Source: Gammaproteobacteria bacterium (GTDB lineage: Bacteria > Pseudomonadota > Gammaproteobacteria > DSM-16500). From it: a DNA stretch of 41,465 nucleotides. The stretch lies in NCBI GenBank assembly GCA_021324335.1, contig JAJPJH010000037.1, positions 1-41,465 of the forward strand. Direction: 5' to 3'. Both the position numbers and the translations under genes were made by a program. Of this stretch, positions 9,520-18,274 are shown in pieces (positions within the stretch are counted from its first letter, which is position 1; each line of letters begins with the position of its first letter). The notes below the pieces were generated by a model. The model did not search any database. It was not told the origin of the DNA and saw only the letters and a list, made by a program, of their open reading frames with translations.

Positions 9520-10407
9520 CTACCTTGCATTGACCTGTGACATCACTGCTTCTTTAAAATCTTCCGTTATTTTTTCAATTCCTTCGCCAACTTCAAAGCG
9601 ATAGAAAGCTAACACTTTGGCGCGGTGTTTATTAAGTAAACTACCCACCGTTGTTTCGGGGTCTTTTACAAAAGGTTGGCCCACTAAGCTGACTTCATCT
9701 AAGTATTTCTTTAAACGGCCAGCTACCATTTTTTCAATAATTTCTTGTGGTTTACCACTGGAAGCGGCTTGGGCCATATAGATTTCTTTTTCTTTGGCAA
9801 TGACGTCTTGGGAAACATCTTGCGGAGAAATGACTAGCGGCTTGCTAGCAGCAACATGCATCGCCACATCGCGAGCTAATTCTTTATTATCTATATCCAG
9901 CTCGACGATCACCCCGATACGACCACCATGCACATAGGTGCCTACGGTTCCAGCTGAAATATTACTCAAGATAATACGGCGAATTTGGATATTTTCGCCC
10001 ACTTTAGCCACTAATGCCTGGCGTGCTTCTTCCACCGTCTGGCCACTCGCGCCAATCAATGGGAGACCTGCTAATTGAACCACGTCTTGAGACTTGGTTT
10101 CCAACGCAGTTTCTGCCACGGCTTTACCAAATGCAATAAAGTTCACATCACGAGCCACGAAATCTGTTTCACTATTGATTTCAACCATAATGGCTTGTTT
10201 GCCATTATCCAACATGAAAATGGCCCCTTCGGCTGCCGTACGGCCAGCCTTTTTACCAGCCTTCGCGGCCCCTGACTTACGTAATTCTTCAATTGCCCGT
10301 TCCATATCGCCATTGGTTTCAGTAAGCGCTTTTTTGCACTCCATCATTCCGGCACCGGTCAGCTCACGTAATTCTTTTACCTGAGCTGCAGAAATAGCTG
10401 CTGACAT
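9520..10407 (-). CDS. tsf: Elongation factor Ts
   Basis: Guanine nucleotide exchange factor for EF-Tu. The N-terminal UBA-like domain (VKELRELTGAGMMECKKALTETNGDMERAIEELRKSG) and the core motif NSETDFVARD that contacts EF-Tu are present, followed by the two repeat subdomains and the C-terminal module. Its 295 residues fit the family. It lies 10 bases after rpsB, forming the universal rpsB-tsf pair. Confidence 0.97.
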   Translation of the reverse strand: MSAAISAAQVKELRELTGAGMMECKKALTETNGDMERAIEELRKSGAAKAGKKAGRTAAEGAIFMLDNGKQAIMVEINSETDFVARDVNFIAFGKAVAETALETKSQDVVQLAGLPLIGASGQTVEEARQALVAKVGENIQIRRIILSNISAGTVGTYVHGGRIGVIVELDIDNKELARDVAMHVAASKPLVISPQDVSQDVIAKEKEIYMAQAASSGKPQEIIEKMVAGRLKKYLDEVSLVGQPFVKDPETTVGSLLNKHRAKVLAFYRFEVGEGIEKITEDFKEAVMSQVNAR

Positions 10408-10417
10408 AATTCACCTC

Positions 10418-11203
10418 TTACTTGCCTGATTCATCTTCACCCACATCTTCCCCATCAGAAAGCGGAAGCTCGGTGGCGTCATCTTGAACTTCGATAAAGT
10501 CTTCACTGTCACCGCTATCACCTACACTCGCGCGCGCATCCATAATAGCGTCTGCTATGCACTTGGCATAGAAACGGATAGCACGGCTGGAATCGTCATT
10601 ACCAGGAATGACATAGGTGATCCCATCTGGATCATTATTTGTATCGACGACACCAATCACAGGAATGCCTAAACGATTGGCTTCACGCACAGCGATCTTT
10701 TCATGGCCAACATCGATTACAAACAACGCATCGGGAATCCCGCCCATGTTTTTGATGCCACCTAAGCTATTCATTAATTTGTCTTTTTCTCTTTCTAAAC
10801 CAAGGATTTCTTTCTTTGTCAAACGGCCAAATTTACCGGATTCAAACATTGCGAGTAATTCTTTCAAACGTCGAATAGATTGGCGAATGGTTTTATAGTT
10901 CGTCAACATACCGCCTAACCAACGGCGATTGACATAAGGCATTTTGCAACGTTCAGCTTCTTGTTGAATGATCTCTTGCGCGGCGTACTTCGTGCCAACA
11001 AATAACACCTTACCTTTTCGAGCAGCAATATCGCCGACAAAATTCAGTGCATCTTGGAATAAGGGTTGGGTCTTGCCGAGATCGATAATATGGATTTTAT
11101 TGCGAGCACCGTAAATGAAATTGCCCATTTTGGGGTTCCAATAACGGGTTTGGTGGCCAAAATGGACACCGGCTTTTAGCATATCTTGCATCGTAACTTG
11201 CAT
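10418..11203 (-). CDS. rpsB: Small ribosomal subunit protein uS2
   Basis: Ribosomal protein of the 30S neck, needed for bS1 binding. The start region [20 protein letters not shown] is diagnostic. I place the start at ATG 11203 (261 residues), with AGAGGA upstream; an open extension to 11275 has no homology to S2 and overlaps the likely regulatory leader. The C-terminal tail (about 35 residues) is strongly acidic, a lineage-specific extension. It heads the operon with tsf and is divergent from map, as in Escherichia coli. Confidence 0.97.
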   Translation of the reverse strand: MQVTMQDMLKAGVHFGHQTRYWNPKMGNFIYGARNKIHIIDLGKTQPLFQDALNFVGDIAARKGKVLFVGTKYAAQEIIQQEAERCKMPYVNRRWLGGMLTNYKTIRQSIRRLKELLAMFESGKFGRLTKKEILGLEREKDKLMNSLGGIKNMGGIPDALFVIDVGHEKIAVREANRLGIPVIGVVDTNNDPDGITYVIPGNDDSSRAIRFYAKCIADAIMDARASVGDSGDSEDFIEVQDDATELPLSDGEDVGEDESGK

Positions 11204-11219
11204 TGCTGTTTCCTCTTTT

Positions 11220-11278
11220 CGGGTTAAGCCTCCGCGCACCCCCTCTGCCAACTTTATGACAACGCCATCAAGCACCCG
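11220..11278 (-). promoter_or_regulatory. Possible S2 autoregulatory leader
   Basis: The transcript leader of rpsB would be about 130 bases. Just upstream of the ribosome site it holds a structured GC-rich segment whose ends pair (CGGGT with ACCCG). Gammaproteobacterial rpsB leaders are known to fold into an element bound by S2 that represses rpsB-tsf. Position and pairing fit that, but I have not matched the consensus in detail. Confidence 0.4.
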
Positions 11279-11339
11279 GCAAAAAGTAATAAACGCGCGT
11301 GTGGTTTAAGTTAATTAATGTTGCTTAATAAAGGACGCC

Positions 11340-11368
11340 TTTATACCATAGATCCCTCTATCCAGCAA
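11340..11368 (-). promoter_or_regulatory. Sigma-70 promoter of rpsB operon
   Basis: On the minus strand TTGCTG (-35) and TATAAA (-10) are separated by exactly 17 bases. The -10 is followed by a G-rich run (GGCGTCC) as often seen at growth-rate-controlled promoters. It is positioned to drive rpsB-tsf-pyrH-frr and perhaps the downstream envelope genes. Confidence 0.65.
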
Positions 11369-11391
11369 ATAAAGAAGTACCTATAGAACCC

Positions 11392-12168
11392 ATGACAACG
11401 ATTCTAATTAAAACAGCGGACGAAATTGAAAAAATGCGGACCGCGGGACACCTGGCTGCTGAGGTCTTAGAAATGATTGAACCTTATGTCAAAGCCGGTA
11501 TCGCGACAGAAGAATTGGACAAAATCTGCCACGATTACATTGTCAACGTCCAAAAAGCTATCCCTGCTCCCTTAAATTATCATGGTTACCCCAAATCCAT
11601 TTGTACCTCTGTTAACCATCAAGTTTGCCATGGCATCCCAGGCTCGCGTGTCCTTAAAGATCAGGATATAGTAAACATTGATATCACCGTCTTAAAAGAC
11701 GGTTATCACGGTGACACCAGCAAGATGTTCGTCATCGGTAAACCTACCGTCTTAGCTGAACGGCTGATCCGTGTTACCCAAGAATGCCTCTACTTAGGCA
11801 TTCAACAAGTCAAGCCGGGCGCTCATTTGGGAGACATCGGGGCTGCCATTCAAACCCATGCTGAAAAAAATCGATTTACGGTGGTAAGAGAATATTGTGG
11901 CCATGGCATTGGCAAAGGCTTCCATGAACCACCTAACGTATTGCATTATGGCAAACCTGGCACCGGCGACGTATTAAAACCCGGCATGATTTTTACTATT
12001 GAGCCCATGATTAACGCCGGCAAACGCGACACTAAATTACTACCCGATGGCTGGACTGTTGTTACCAAAGACCATAGCTTATCTGCACAATGGGAGCACA
12101 CTGTATTAGTTACCGAAACAGGATTTGAGGTATTAACCAAGCGTAAAGAAGAAGTTTTTAGTCTATAA
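11392..12168 (+). CDS. map: Type I methionine aminopeptidase
   Basis: Removes the initiator Met from nascent proteins. The pita-bread fold is complete: the substrate His in NYHGYPKSICTSVNHQVCHGIP, metal ligands Asp in NIDITVLKDGYHGDTSK, His in GHGIGKGFHEPP, Glu in FTIEPMIN and Glu in WEHTVLVTETG. Length 258 residues. It is divergent from rpsB, the usual arrangement. No strong ribosome site is visible before the ATG. sodB follows after 21 bases and may be co-transcribed. Confidence 0.97.
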   Translation: MTTILIKTADEIEKMRTAGHLAAEVLEMIEPYVKAGIATEELDKICHDYIVNVQKAIPAPLNYHGYPKSICTSVNHQVCHGIPGSRVLKDQDIVNIDITVLKDGYHGDTSKMFVIGKPTVLAERLIRVTQECLYLGIQQVKPGAHLGDIGAAIQTHAEKNRFTVVREYCGHGIGKGFHEPPNVLHYGKPGTGDVLKPGMIFTIEPMINAGKRDTKLLPDGWTVVTKDHSLSAQWEHTVLVTETGFEVLTKRKEEVFSL

Positions 12169-12189
12169 AAAATAAAAGGAGAAACACCT

Positions 12190-12768
12190 ATGTTCCAACT
12201 ACCTCCATTACCCTATGAGATGGATGCCCTACAACCTTACATCTCAAAGGAAACATTGGAATATCACTATGGCAAGCACCATCAAGCTTACGTCAATAAC
12301 TTAAACAATCTGGCTAAAGATACGGAATTTGCCAATTTGCCTCTTGAAGAAGTGATCATGAAATCGAGTGGCGGTATTTTTAATAATGCAGCCCAAATTT
12401 GGAACCACACATTTTATTGGAACTGCATGACCCCTAAAAGTGCGGGAGAACCAAGCGGTAAACTAGCGGATGCCATCAAGAAAAAATTCGGTTCGTTTGA
12501 AGAATTCAAAAAACTCTTCTCCCAATCCGCCACCACCTTATTTGGATCCGGTTGGACCTGGCTTGCCAAAAATGGCCAAGGCGAATTAGAAATCATGAAC
12601 ACTGGCAACGCGGGGCTCCCCATGAAAGATGGCAAAATAGCATTACTCACCTGTGATGTGTGGGAACACGCTTATTACATTGACTACCGTAATGTCCGTG
12701 CCACGTATGTAGAAAATTTCTGGAAGTTAGTAAATTGGGATTTCGTAGCAAAAAATTTTGAGAAATAA
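12190..12768 (+). CDS. sodB: Superoxide dismutase, iron type
   Basis: Converts superoxide to oxygen and hydrogen peroxide in the cytoplasm. Metal ligands are visible: His in [15 protein letters not shown], His in [11 protein letters not shown], and Asp and His in [14 protein letters not shown]. The Fe-type is inferred from FELPPLPY-like opening residues, [14 protein letters not shown] and overall 192-residue length. AAAAGGAG precedes the ATG. It probably shares the map transcript and ends at a hairpin shared with the convergent gene downstream. Confidence 0.95.
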   Translation: MFQLPPLPYEMDALQPYISKETLEYHYGKHHQAYVNNLNNLAKDTEFANLPLEEVIMKSSGGIFNNAAQIWNHTFYWNCMTPKSAGEPSGKLADAIKKKFGSFEEFKKLFSQSATTLFGSGWTWLAKNGQGELEIMNTGNAGLPMKDGKIALLTCDVWEHAYYIDYRNVRATYVENFWKLVNWDFVAKNFEK

Positions 12769-12775
12769 GAAAGGG

Positions 12776-12806
12776 AAAGGGTGGTCATGTCAGAAGCCCA
12801 CCCTTC
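12776..12806. terminator. Hairpin between convergent genes
   Basis: AAGGGTGG pairs with CCACCCTT across a 13-base loop in the 49-base gap between sodB and the convergent calpain-like gene. There is no long T run on either side, so termination strength is uncertain, but the position suits a shared bidirectional terminator. Confidence 0.6.
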
Positions 12807-12817
12807 TTTCTACCCTC

Positions 12818-14014
12818 TTACTTCAAAGCCAACCGATAATAACTCACCTTCTCCTCCCCTAGCCTCATCTCCCCTAAACTATAAACATGCCTAAATGCCT
12901 CACAAAACTCCCTAATCCTCAATTCCACCACTTTCACCCCCTCTTCCTCCTTCCTCTTCCCTTTCCCAAAAAGCGAGAACCCCGGCGGCCTTTTCCTTCC
13001 CACTGTCGCCACACTAATCACATCATTCTTAATCCCTACCACTACATATTGACAACGCGGCAAAATCTCCTCCGTACTTCTCTCCGCCGACATCAATGTA
13101 ATAGGCTTCTGCTCTTCCCAATGCTTTTTCATTTGATCCAAGAAATCCAATTCCTCTTGAGAATATTTATTATCTCCCTCGGGAAGCCCCAAAATTTTCC
13201 TTTCCTGCACCCACTTTAAGACAGAGGCAAGCACTTGCCTTTGTGCATCTTCTTTCTCTCTATAATCGATAAATGTTTGGAAAAAAATTTGCAAATGCGT
13301 TAAGTAAATAGGATGGTTTTTTTCTGTCACGGATTTCCACATCCATGCTCTTTCTTTTAACCACTTCTCCCATATTGCTAGCAATTTTTTATCTTCTTGA
13401 AAAACTTCCTGACAAATTTTTCTCCGAATAAATAAGGGGGTATCTTCACTCATATTCATTAAGGAATGAAATAAAAAAATCCCATCTCCCTCTACCACGG
13501 CTGGCAAATCTGCTAATTTTTTCCGCATTTGCAAAGGCGGCACACAATCCCCCTCAAGCGTTGCCCCCGTCAACAAACTAATCACCTGATAAGCCCCTAC
13601 CTCTGTGTGAAGGGCTGCATACGTCCCGCCTTTATAAACAGCATAAGCTTTTTCTAACAATTGAACCCATAAAGCACTCGCACTTAAAATGGTTTTATCT
13701 TGAGGAAGTGACTTTTCAATGACGAGATGCCTAATCTCATGACGGGTATCAAAAAACTTAACCATCACATGACTACCTAGGTCCTGGAGCAAGCTTTCCA
13801 TTACTCCCAGAAAACACACGATGGCTTGCAATGCTGTTAACAGAAATGCATCATTACTCCCTCCTAACTTAATATCCTCAAGTGTCGGGGGAGAGGGAAA
13901 TATTTTTTCTTCGATAGGAATATGAGGAATAGGTTTCCGATTTTTATCAGTGGGATTAGGGTCCGCATAGTAATCACCGGTTTTAAATACAGCCAACTCT
14001 GTTCTAACGTCCAT
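12818..14014 (-). CDS. Calpain-like protein lacking catalytic residues
   Basis: The 398-residue protein resembles the calpain (peptidase C2) fold. DIKLGGSNDAFLLTALQAIV (47-66) lines up with the calpain active-site helix (D..xG..GDCWLLAAIASL), RHLVIEKSLP (95-104) with the VVIDDRLP strand, and ALWVQLLEKAYAVYKGGTYAAL (114-135) with the conserved LLEKAYAK segment. The nucleophile Cys is Ala (residue 56); the catalytic His position in the GHAYSV strand reads RCQYVVV (Cys 321), and no NPWG Asn is seen. It is therefore probably a pseudoprotease. AAGGAG precedes the ATG. Family assignment is by eye. A host-directed role is only inference from the eukaryote-like fold. Confidence 0.6.
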   Translation of the reverse strand: MDVRTELAVFKTGDYYADPNPTDKNRKPIPHIPIEEKIFPSPPTLEDIKLGGSNDAFLLTALQAIVCFLGVMESLLQDLGSHVMVKFFDTRHEIRHLVIEKSLPQDKTILSASALWVQLLEKAYAVYKGGTYAALHTEVGAYQVISLLTGATLEGDCVPPLQMRKKLADLPAVVEGDGIFLFHSLMNMSEDTPLFIRRKICQEVFQEDKKLLAIWEKWLKERAWMWKSVTEKNHPIYLTHLQIFFQTFIDYREKEDAQRQVLASVLKWVQERKILGLPEGDNKYSQEELDFLDQMKKHWEEQKPITLMSAERSTEEILPRCQYVVVGIKNDVISVATVGRKRPPGFSLFGKGKRKEEEGVKVVELRIREFCEAFRHVYSLGEMRLGEEKVSYYRLALK

Positions 14015-14181
14015 GTGATAACTCCTTTTTAAATGGTGAGACTGCTACAGCTACATTATTGAATAGTTTTATTAAGGATTTCTTACATAATAAATAATGT
14101 AATTATGTTGGATGCATGCAGGTTAACACGCTTATAGAAGCGGCAGCTTATAAAGAGTTTATCAGGGCGAGGTCATCTGTG

Positions 14182-14213
14182 CTTGTATTTAATTTGGTAT
14201 TATATATAATACC
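14182..14213 (+). promoter_or_regulatory. Palindromic promoter/operator of PIN toxin pair
   Basis: A perfect 18-base palindrome (GGTATTATA and its complement, 14196-14213) contains the -10 TATAAT (14205-14210); a weak -35 (CTTGTA, 14182-14187) lies 17 bases upstream. The toxin ATG is only six bases after the -10, so the transcript would be leaderless or nearly so. The palindrome is a good candidate operator for the antitoxin or toxin-antitoxin complex. Confidence 0.6.
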
Positions 14214-14216
14214 ATT

Positions 14217-14642
14217 ATGAGAACTAACTTAAAAGTTATAATCGACACGAATGTGGTCTTGTCTGCGCTTCGCTCCCTAAACGGAGCATCAAATAAGCTC
14301 ATGACATTAGTAGGAACGGACAAATTTATACCCTGTATATCGATTGGATTAATTCTGGAGTACGAAGATGTTTTATCCAGAAAATTACATAATTTAAGCA
14401 AAAACCAGGTGAAGCAATTCCTTGATTATATTTGTTTGGTTTCAGAACATACCAAAGTGCATTTTCTATGGCGTCCTACGTTAAAAGATCCAAGTGACGA
14501 TATGCTTCTAGAGTTAGCCGTAGCTGCTAGAGCTTCTTACATCATTACCTACAATACGGTTGACTTCAAAGGACTGCATAAATTTAATATGGAAGCAATA
14601 AAACCCCGAGATTTTTTAGTCAAAGTTGGAGAACTATCATGA
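14217..14642 (+). CDS. PIN-domain toxin (COG1569-like)
   Basis: Putative ribonuclease toxin of a type II toxin-antitoxin pair. The 141-residue PIN domain starts VIIDTNVVLSALRS with the first metal Asp (residue 10), continues with a Glu in ILEYEDVL and ends with DPSDDMLLELAVAARASYIITYNTVDF, which carries the distal acidic cluster. This pattern is that of the TIGR00305/COG1569 branch rather than classical VapC. Its TGA overlaps the antitoxin ATG (ATGA). Toxin precedes antitoxin, the reverse of vapBC. Confidence 0.85.
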   Translation: MRTNLKVIIDTNVVLSALRSLNGASNKLMTLVGTDKFIPCISIGLILEYEDVLSRKLHNLSKNQVKQFLDYICLVSEHTKVHFLWRPTLKDPSDDMLLELAVAARASYIITYNTVDFKGLHKFNMEAIKPRDFLVKVGELS

Positions 14643-14875
14643 GCGCATTAAGTCTAAGATTGCCCGAATCGTTACACAAAGCAGCCAAGGTATTGGCAAA
14701 AAAGGAGCACATTTCCATTAATCAATTAATCATGCTTGCTCTAGCCGAAAAAATCGCCTCATTGGAAACGGCAGACTATTTAAGTGAGCGTGCAAAAAAA
14801 GGAAATCGAGCTAAGTATTTAGGCATTCTTAAAAAAGCACCCAATATCAAGCCAGATGATGAAGATAAACTATAA
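14639..14875 (+). CDS. Ribbon-helix-helix antitoxin
   Basis: A 78-residue partner of the upstream PIN toxin. The N-terminus LSLRLPESLHKAAKVLAKKEHISINQLIMLALAEKI has the ribbon-helix-helix pattern (beta strand of alternating residues, two helices, S/N-rich turn) found in CopG and HicB C-terminal domains. The charged, probably flexible C-terminus would bind and block the toxin. Translationally coupled by the ATGA overlap. Confidence 0.8.
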   Translation: MSALSLRLPESLHKAAKVLAKKEHISINQLIMLALAEKIASLETADYLSERAKKGNRAKYLGILKKAPNIKPDDEDKL

Positions 14876-14936
14876 TTCAGCAAGACATTCTTTAGAAAAA
14901 TTTGGTGAATATTTAGACGTCATTAATGAAATTGAC

Positions 14937-16337
14937 TCATGGTTTATACATGGTTGATTTTAAGTAGTGATCATCCTCTGGATGTTTTTGGGTTTTTGGT
15001 TGCTGAGAAGCAGTATTAATTTTCTCTGGCGTCGCTTCCTGTGCAGGTGTTTTCTTTTCTTTATAAAAAAGCGTACTAGAGATGTTTGTGCTTGTTGACT
15101 CAAGTGAGGTATTAATAGCCGTATCTTTAACAACTTTCGTTTCAGCTATTTCCTCTTCTTTAAACCACTGTGTTGATTCCTGCTGATACGGAAGAAGTCG
15201 TGCTGGATTTTTCTTCTTAATTTCATCTATCTTAGTACTAAAAAGTGGAAGTATATGATCTATCACTTCATTTAAATGAATATTATAATCGACAAATGGC
15301 TCACTATAAATAAAATAGTATCGACCATTTTCATCCTCTTTCATTTCTTTTTCATGGACTGTTTCAAATAAGCTAAAAATAATTTTAGCAGACTTCGCAT
15401 TATTCTGATGTAAAAATTGTAATAACTTTTCACTATCTTCTATTGATAAGTTAGGAATACGGAGCAACATGCAAGAGGGATTTTTCCCATCGATTTCAAA
15501 TCGACAGCGATCACCAAACTGTGTTATCTGTGCTAAATCTAATAATACGTGTTCAAAGATATCACAAGCACTCGTGCTGATTTTTACATCAGCTAAAGAT
15601 TTATTCAAACTAAAGTGAATAAAATGCCACTTCACATAATCATGGATAGGACTATAGTGTAAAAAAGATTTGAGATTATTTAATATTTTTTCGATTTTAT
15701 CGGAATATTGATTATTGCTTCTAATGGCTGAGTTTTCAATGTCATAACAAATTTTTTTAAATTCGTTTAACTTTTCGGAGAGAGAATGATAATCATCCAT
15801 ATAGTAATTTATCAACTTGTTAAGCGTATTGACTAGTCTAGATAATATCAATTTGCCGATTTCTTCTTGTTCTGTTAATGATGTTTTTATATTTAATTCA
15901 TTTAGTAATAATGGCACATGTTCTTTCATTTGTTTAATGGCATGCTTTTCAAAAATAGCGCTTGATCTTGTTTGATATAATTTAAAAACATCTGGCTGAT
16001 TATTTTTTAAAGTACTAACATAATCCAAGAATAATGGGAGGATAATCGATTTAAAACGATCTTCGTTTATTTCAAATATTTCTTCTTGTATTGTCTTAGT
16101 TGATGGCTGACCACAGAATTTTAATAATTTATCCCTATTATTTTCGTTTAAGGACGGTGCAATGAATCTGCATCCTGCGTTATCGACTGGTTTTCTTAAA
16201 TAGAAATTTTTCTTTTTATCTTCACGCAGATCAAGGTTTGCTAGTGTTGCGATTGAATTTTCAAAAATACGCGACCCGACATCCAAATCAAACGGTTTCA
16301 GCGCTTCGTCTAAGCTGTCTCGTATCCGGGGAAGCAT
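14937..16337 (-). CDS. Unrecognised 466-residue protein
   Basis: I do not recognise a family. The frame is clearly coding: long, AT-rich, with AAGGA before the ATG. Residues 1-370 look mostly helical with heptad-like hydrophobic spacing and no signal peptide or membrane segment. Residues from about 395 to the end are low-complexity and hydrophilic, rich in K, E, T, S and P (KEEEIAETKVV, PEKINTASQQPKTQK). A globular body plus disordered, Glu-containing C-terminal tail is seen in many Dot/Icm substrates of Legionellales, but that is only a hint. It lies in an accessory stretch and converges on the PIN antitoxin. Confidence 0.6.
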   Translation of the reverse strand: MLPRIRDSLDEALKPFDLDVGSRIFENSIATLANLDLREDKKKNFYLRKPVDNAGCRFIAPSLNENNRDKLLKFCGQPSTKTIQEEIFEINEDRFKSIILPLFLDYVSTLKNNQPDVFKLYQTRSSAIFEKHAIKQMKEHVPLLLNELNIKTSLTEQEEIGKLILSRLVNTLNKLINYYMDDYHSLSEKLNEFKKICYDIENSAIRSNNQYSDKIEKILNNLKSFLHYSPIHDYVKWHFIHFSLNKSLADVKISTSACDIFEHVLLDLAQITQFGDRCRFEIDGKNPSCMLLRIPNLSIEDSEKLLQFLHQNNAKSAKIIFSLFETVHEKEMKEDENGRYYFIYSEPFVDYNIHLNEVIDHILPLFSTKIDEIKKKNPARLLPYQQESTQWFKEEEIAETKVVKDTAINTSLESTSTNISSTLFYKEKKTPAQEATPEKINTASQQPKTQKHPEDDHYLKSTMYKP

Positions 16338-16521
16338 GATTATATCCTTATTTCATGAACTTACATGGCTGGTAGGATATACTATTTTCCTTAAAGAAAG
16401 CTTAACTATAAAATAAAGAATAATTCAACCAGGGCAATCTCACCGGAATTGCTATCCCTTATACAACGAGGAGCTGATTAGGTGTCAGGATATAGAATGA
16501 TTTACCGGAGAGGGTTTTTGC

Positions 16522-16845
16522 TTAAAAACGGAAAAAATGTTTTTCTAAAATAGCCAGATGTTGCCGCAATCTTTTAATTTCATCTAACTGCTCAATCAAC
16601 ACCGCAATGCCAGCAATATTAATGCCTAAATCTCGCTGCAAGCGTTTCGCAGATCGGATACGGCGTAAATCCGAAAGCTCAAAGCGCCAAGTCTGAGGAG
16701 AAGTACCAGTAGGTTGAACAATCACATAATCCACTAATTCTCTTACAAAATCAGGGGAAACCGAGCAAATCTCGCAGACATGCTCAAGTGTGAGAGAAGC
16801 GTCTTGAGAATGACTTACCACCACGACTAATTCTTTCTTGCTCAT
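16522..16845 (-). CDS. cbpM: Chaperone modulator CbpM
   Basis: MerR-like small protein that binds the J-domain of CbpA and inhibits its co-chaperone and DNA-binding activity. The sequence shows a winged-helix start (LTLEHVCEICSVSPDFVRELVDYVIVQP), the DLRRIRSAKRLQRDLGINIAGIAVLIEQLDEIKRLRQHL helix and a C-terminal coiled coil. I choose ATG 16845 (107 residues) because GGGGTG lies upstream; the frame extends to a TTG that overlaps cbpA. It follows cbpA directly, the diagnostic context. Confidence 0.88.
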   Translation of the reverse strand: MSKKELVVVVSHSQDASLTLEHVCEICSVSPDFVRELVDYVIVQPTGTSPQTWRFELSDLRRIRSAKRLQRDLGINIAGIAVLIEQLDEIKRLRQHLAILEKHFFRF

Positions 16846-16859
16846 TGGCACCCCTTTGT

Positions 16860-17825
16860 TTACCAATCTTTCCGTGGATTAAATGGCATCATTTGCGCCA
16901 TTTTTCGATACAACTCGCGCTGCTCTTCCGTTTTCGCTTCCGGGATTTTAATCTGCACGATTAGATATTGATCTCCCGCCGCAGGCTTTCCTGGCATCCC
17001 TCGACCTTTTAGCCGTAACTTTTGCCCTGATTGCACACCTGCTGCTAATTTCATTCCGACCTTGCCGCCTAAGGTGGGTACTGTAATTTCTGCCCCCAAG
17101 GCTGCTTCCCATGGCGTTACGGGTAAGGTGAGATACACATCCCTGCCTTCAAGTGAAAAAAGCGGATGCGGTTTAACATCAATTTCTAAGTACAAATCCC
17201 CCGCCTGCGCACCCCCTACCCCAGGGTTGCCTTGATGCGACAAGCGTAATTGTTGACCTGGCAATGTCCCCGCAGGAATGGTTACTTTGATGGTGCGGGA
17301 TTGATGCTGCACCCTACCTGTCGCAGGATCAATTTCAGGCACTTGTAATTGGAAAGTTTTCGTTGTGCCATTAAAAGCTTCCTCGAGAGAAATCGTGATC
17401 TTAGCATGCTGATCACTCCCACGATGTTTAAACCCTGTAAAGGTATCGCGTTCAAATCCCGGACGCCCACGGCCAAATAAATGAGTAAAGAAATCACTAA
17501 ATCCGCCTAAATCTTCCTCGCCCCCAAAATCGCCCCCCTCGCCAGCCGTATAAAAATGTGTGCGTGCTTTTTCCCATCCTGGCGGCGGCCTAAAGTCTTG
17601 GCCCGCTTTCCATTGGCTACCTAATTCATCATAAGCACGCCGCTTTTCCGGATCTTTTAATACTTCATAAGCTTCCTGTACATTTTTAAATTTTTCTTCC
17701 GCATTCGTTTCCTTGCTTACATCAGGATGATATTTGCGGGCTAAACGACGATAAGCTTGTTTGATTTGGTCAGGCGAGGCGCTTTTATCTACCCCTAACA
17801 CGGCATAATAATCTTTGTATTCCAT
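16860..17825 (-). CDS. cbpA: Curved DNA-binding protein / DnaJ-class co-chaperone
   Basis: Type II Hsp40 that stimulates DnaK. An N-terminal J-domain (DYYAVLGVDKSASPDQIKQAYRRLARKYHPDVS) includes the HPD motif, followed by a G/F-rich linker (about residues 75-125) and the C-terminal substrate-binding domains (TITIPAGTLPGQQLRLSHQG-like segment, LRLKGRGMPGK). No zinc finger is present, which excludes DnaJ itself. Length 321 residues. It lies 5 bases after usp in the clpB stress operon. Confidence 0.92.
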   Translation of the reverse strand: MEYKDYYAVLGVDKSASPDQIKQAYRRLARKYHPDVSKETNAEEKFKNVQEAYEVLKDPEKRRAYDELGSQWKAGQDFRPPPGWEKARTHFYTAGEGGDFGGEEDLGGFSDFFTHLFGRGRPGFERDTFTGFKHRGSDQHAKITISLEEAFNGTTKTFQLQVPEIDPATGRVQHQSRTIKVTIPAGTLPGQQLRLSHQGNPGVGGAQAGDLYLEIDVKPHPLFSLEGRDVYLTLPVTPWEAALGAEITVPTLGGKVGMKLAAGVQSGQKLRLKGRGMPGKPAAGDQYLIVQIKIPEAKTEEQRELYRKMAQMMPFNPRKDW

Positions 17826-17830
17826 GCGAA

Positions 17831-18259
17831 TTAGGACTCTTCTGGTAGCCGCACCGTCAGCACGTCACATTTTGCCCCATGTAGAATGGCATTTGCCGTT
17901 GAGCCTAATAAAAGTGACAAGCCATGACGACCATGGCTACCGCAAATAATTAAATCGATTCCCGCTTCTTCTGCCACTTTAAGAATCTTCACTTTGGTGG
18001 GGCCCACTTCAATATGCTGGTCAGCTTTTGCTACACCTAATTGCTCGCCTAATTTCTCCATGGATTGTCGAGCTTCATCTAACAATTGTCCTTCAATATC
18101 TTCAATGCCTAAATAAGCATAACTATAACCAGGTAAAGGTTCGACCACATGCACTAAACTCAGCTTCGCATTCGTCAAGCTGCGTATATTTTTAACTTTA
18201 GCAACTAGATAGGCTGTATCTTCAGTTAAATCGGTGGCAAACAAAATATGTGTGTACAT
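17831..18259 (-). CDS. Universal stress protein, UspA family
   Basis: A 142-residue single Usp domain. It begins MYTHILFATDLTED and carries the nucleotide-binding loop GSHGRHGLSLLLGSTANAIL (G-2X-G-9X-G-S), so it is predicted to bind ATP. It sits between clpB (15-base gap) and cbpA (5-base gap), an arrangement that places it under heat-shock control with these chaperones. Confidence 0.93.
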   Translation of the reverse strand: MYTHILFATDLTEDTAYLVAKVKNIRSLTNAKLSLVHVVEPLPGYSYAYLGIEDIEGQLLDEARQSMEKLGEQLGVAKADQHIEVGPTKVKILKVAEEAGIDLIICGSHGRHGLSLLLGSTANAILHGAKCDVLTVRLPEES

Positions 18260-18274
18260 AGTAAATCATCCTTT

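Noticed and set aside
11204..11275. 24-residue N-terminal extension of rpsB
   Set aside because: Not found in S2 proteins; the AGAGGA-preceded ATG at 11203 fits, and the region is better explained as a regulatory leader.
12887..13219. 110-codon plus-strand frame rich in His and Pro
   Set aside because: It is the shadow of the calpain-like gene on the other strand; composition reflects the complementary codons.
14856..14957. A 33-codon frame overlapping the end of the first antitoxin
   Set aside because: Very short, no recognisable content, and it overlaps the convergent gene's 3' end; too weak to call a gene.
16498..16509. TGATTTACCGGA repeated at 21892-21903
   Set aside because: A shared 12-mer is expected by chance many times in 41 kb, and the flanks do not align convincingly.
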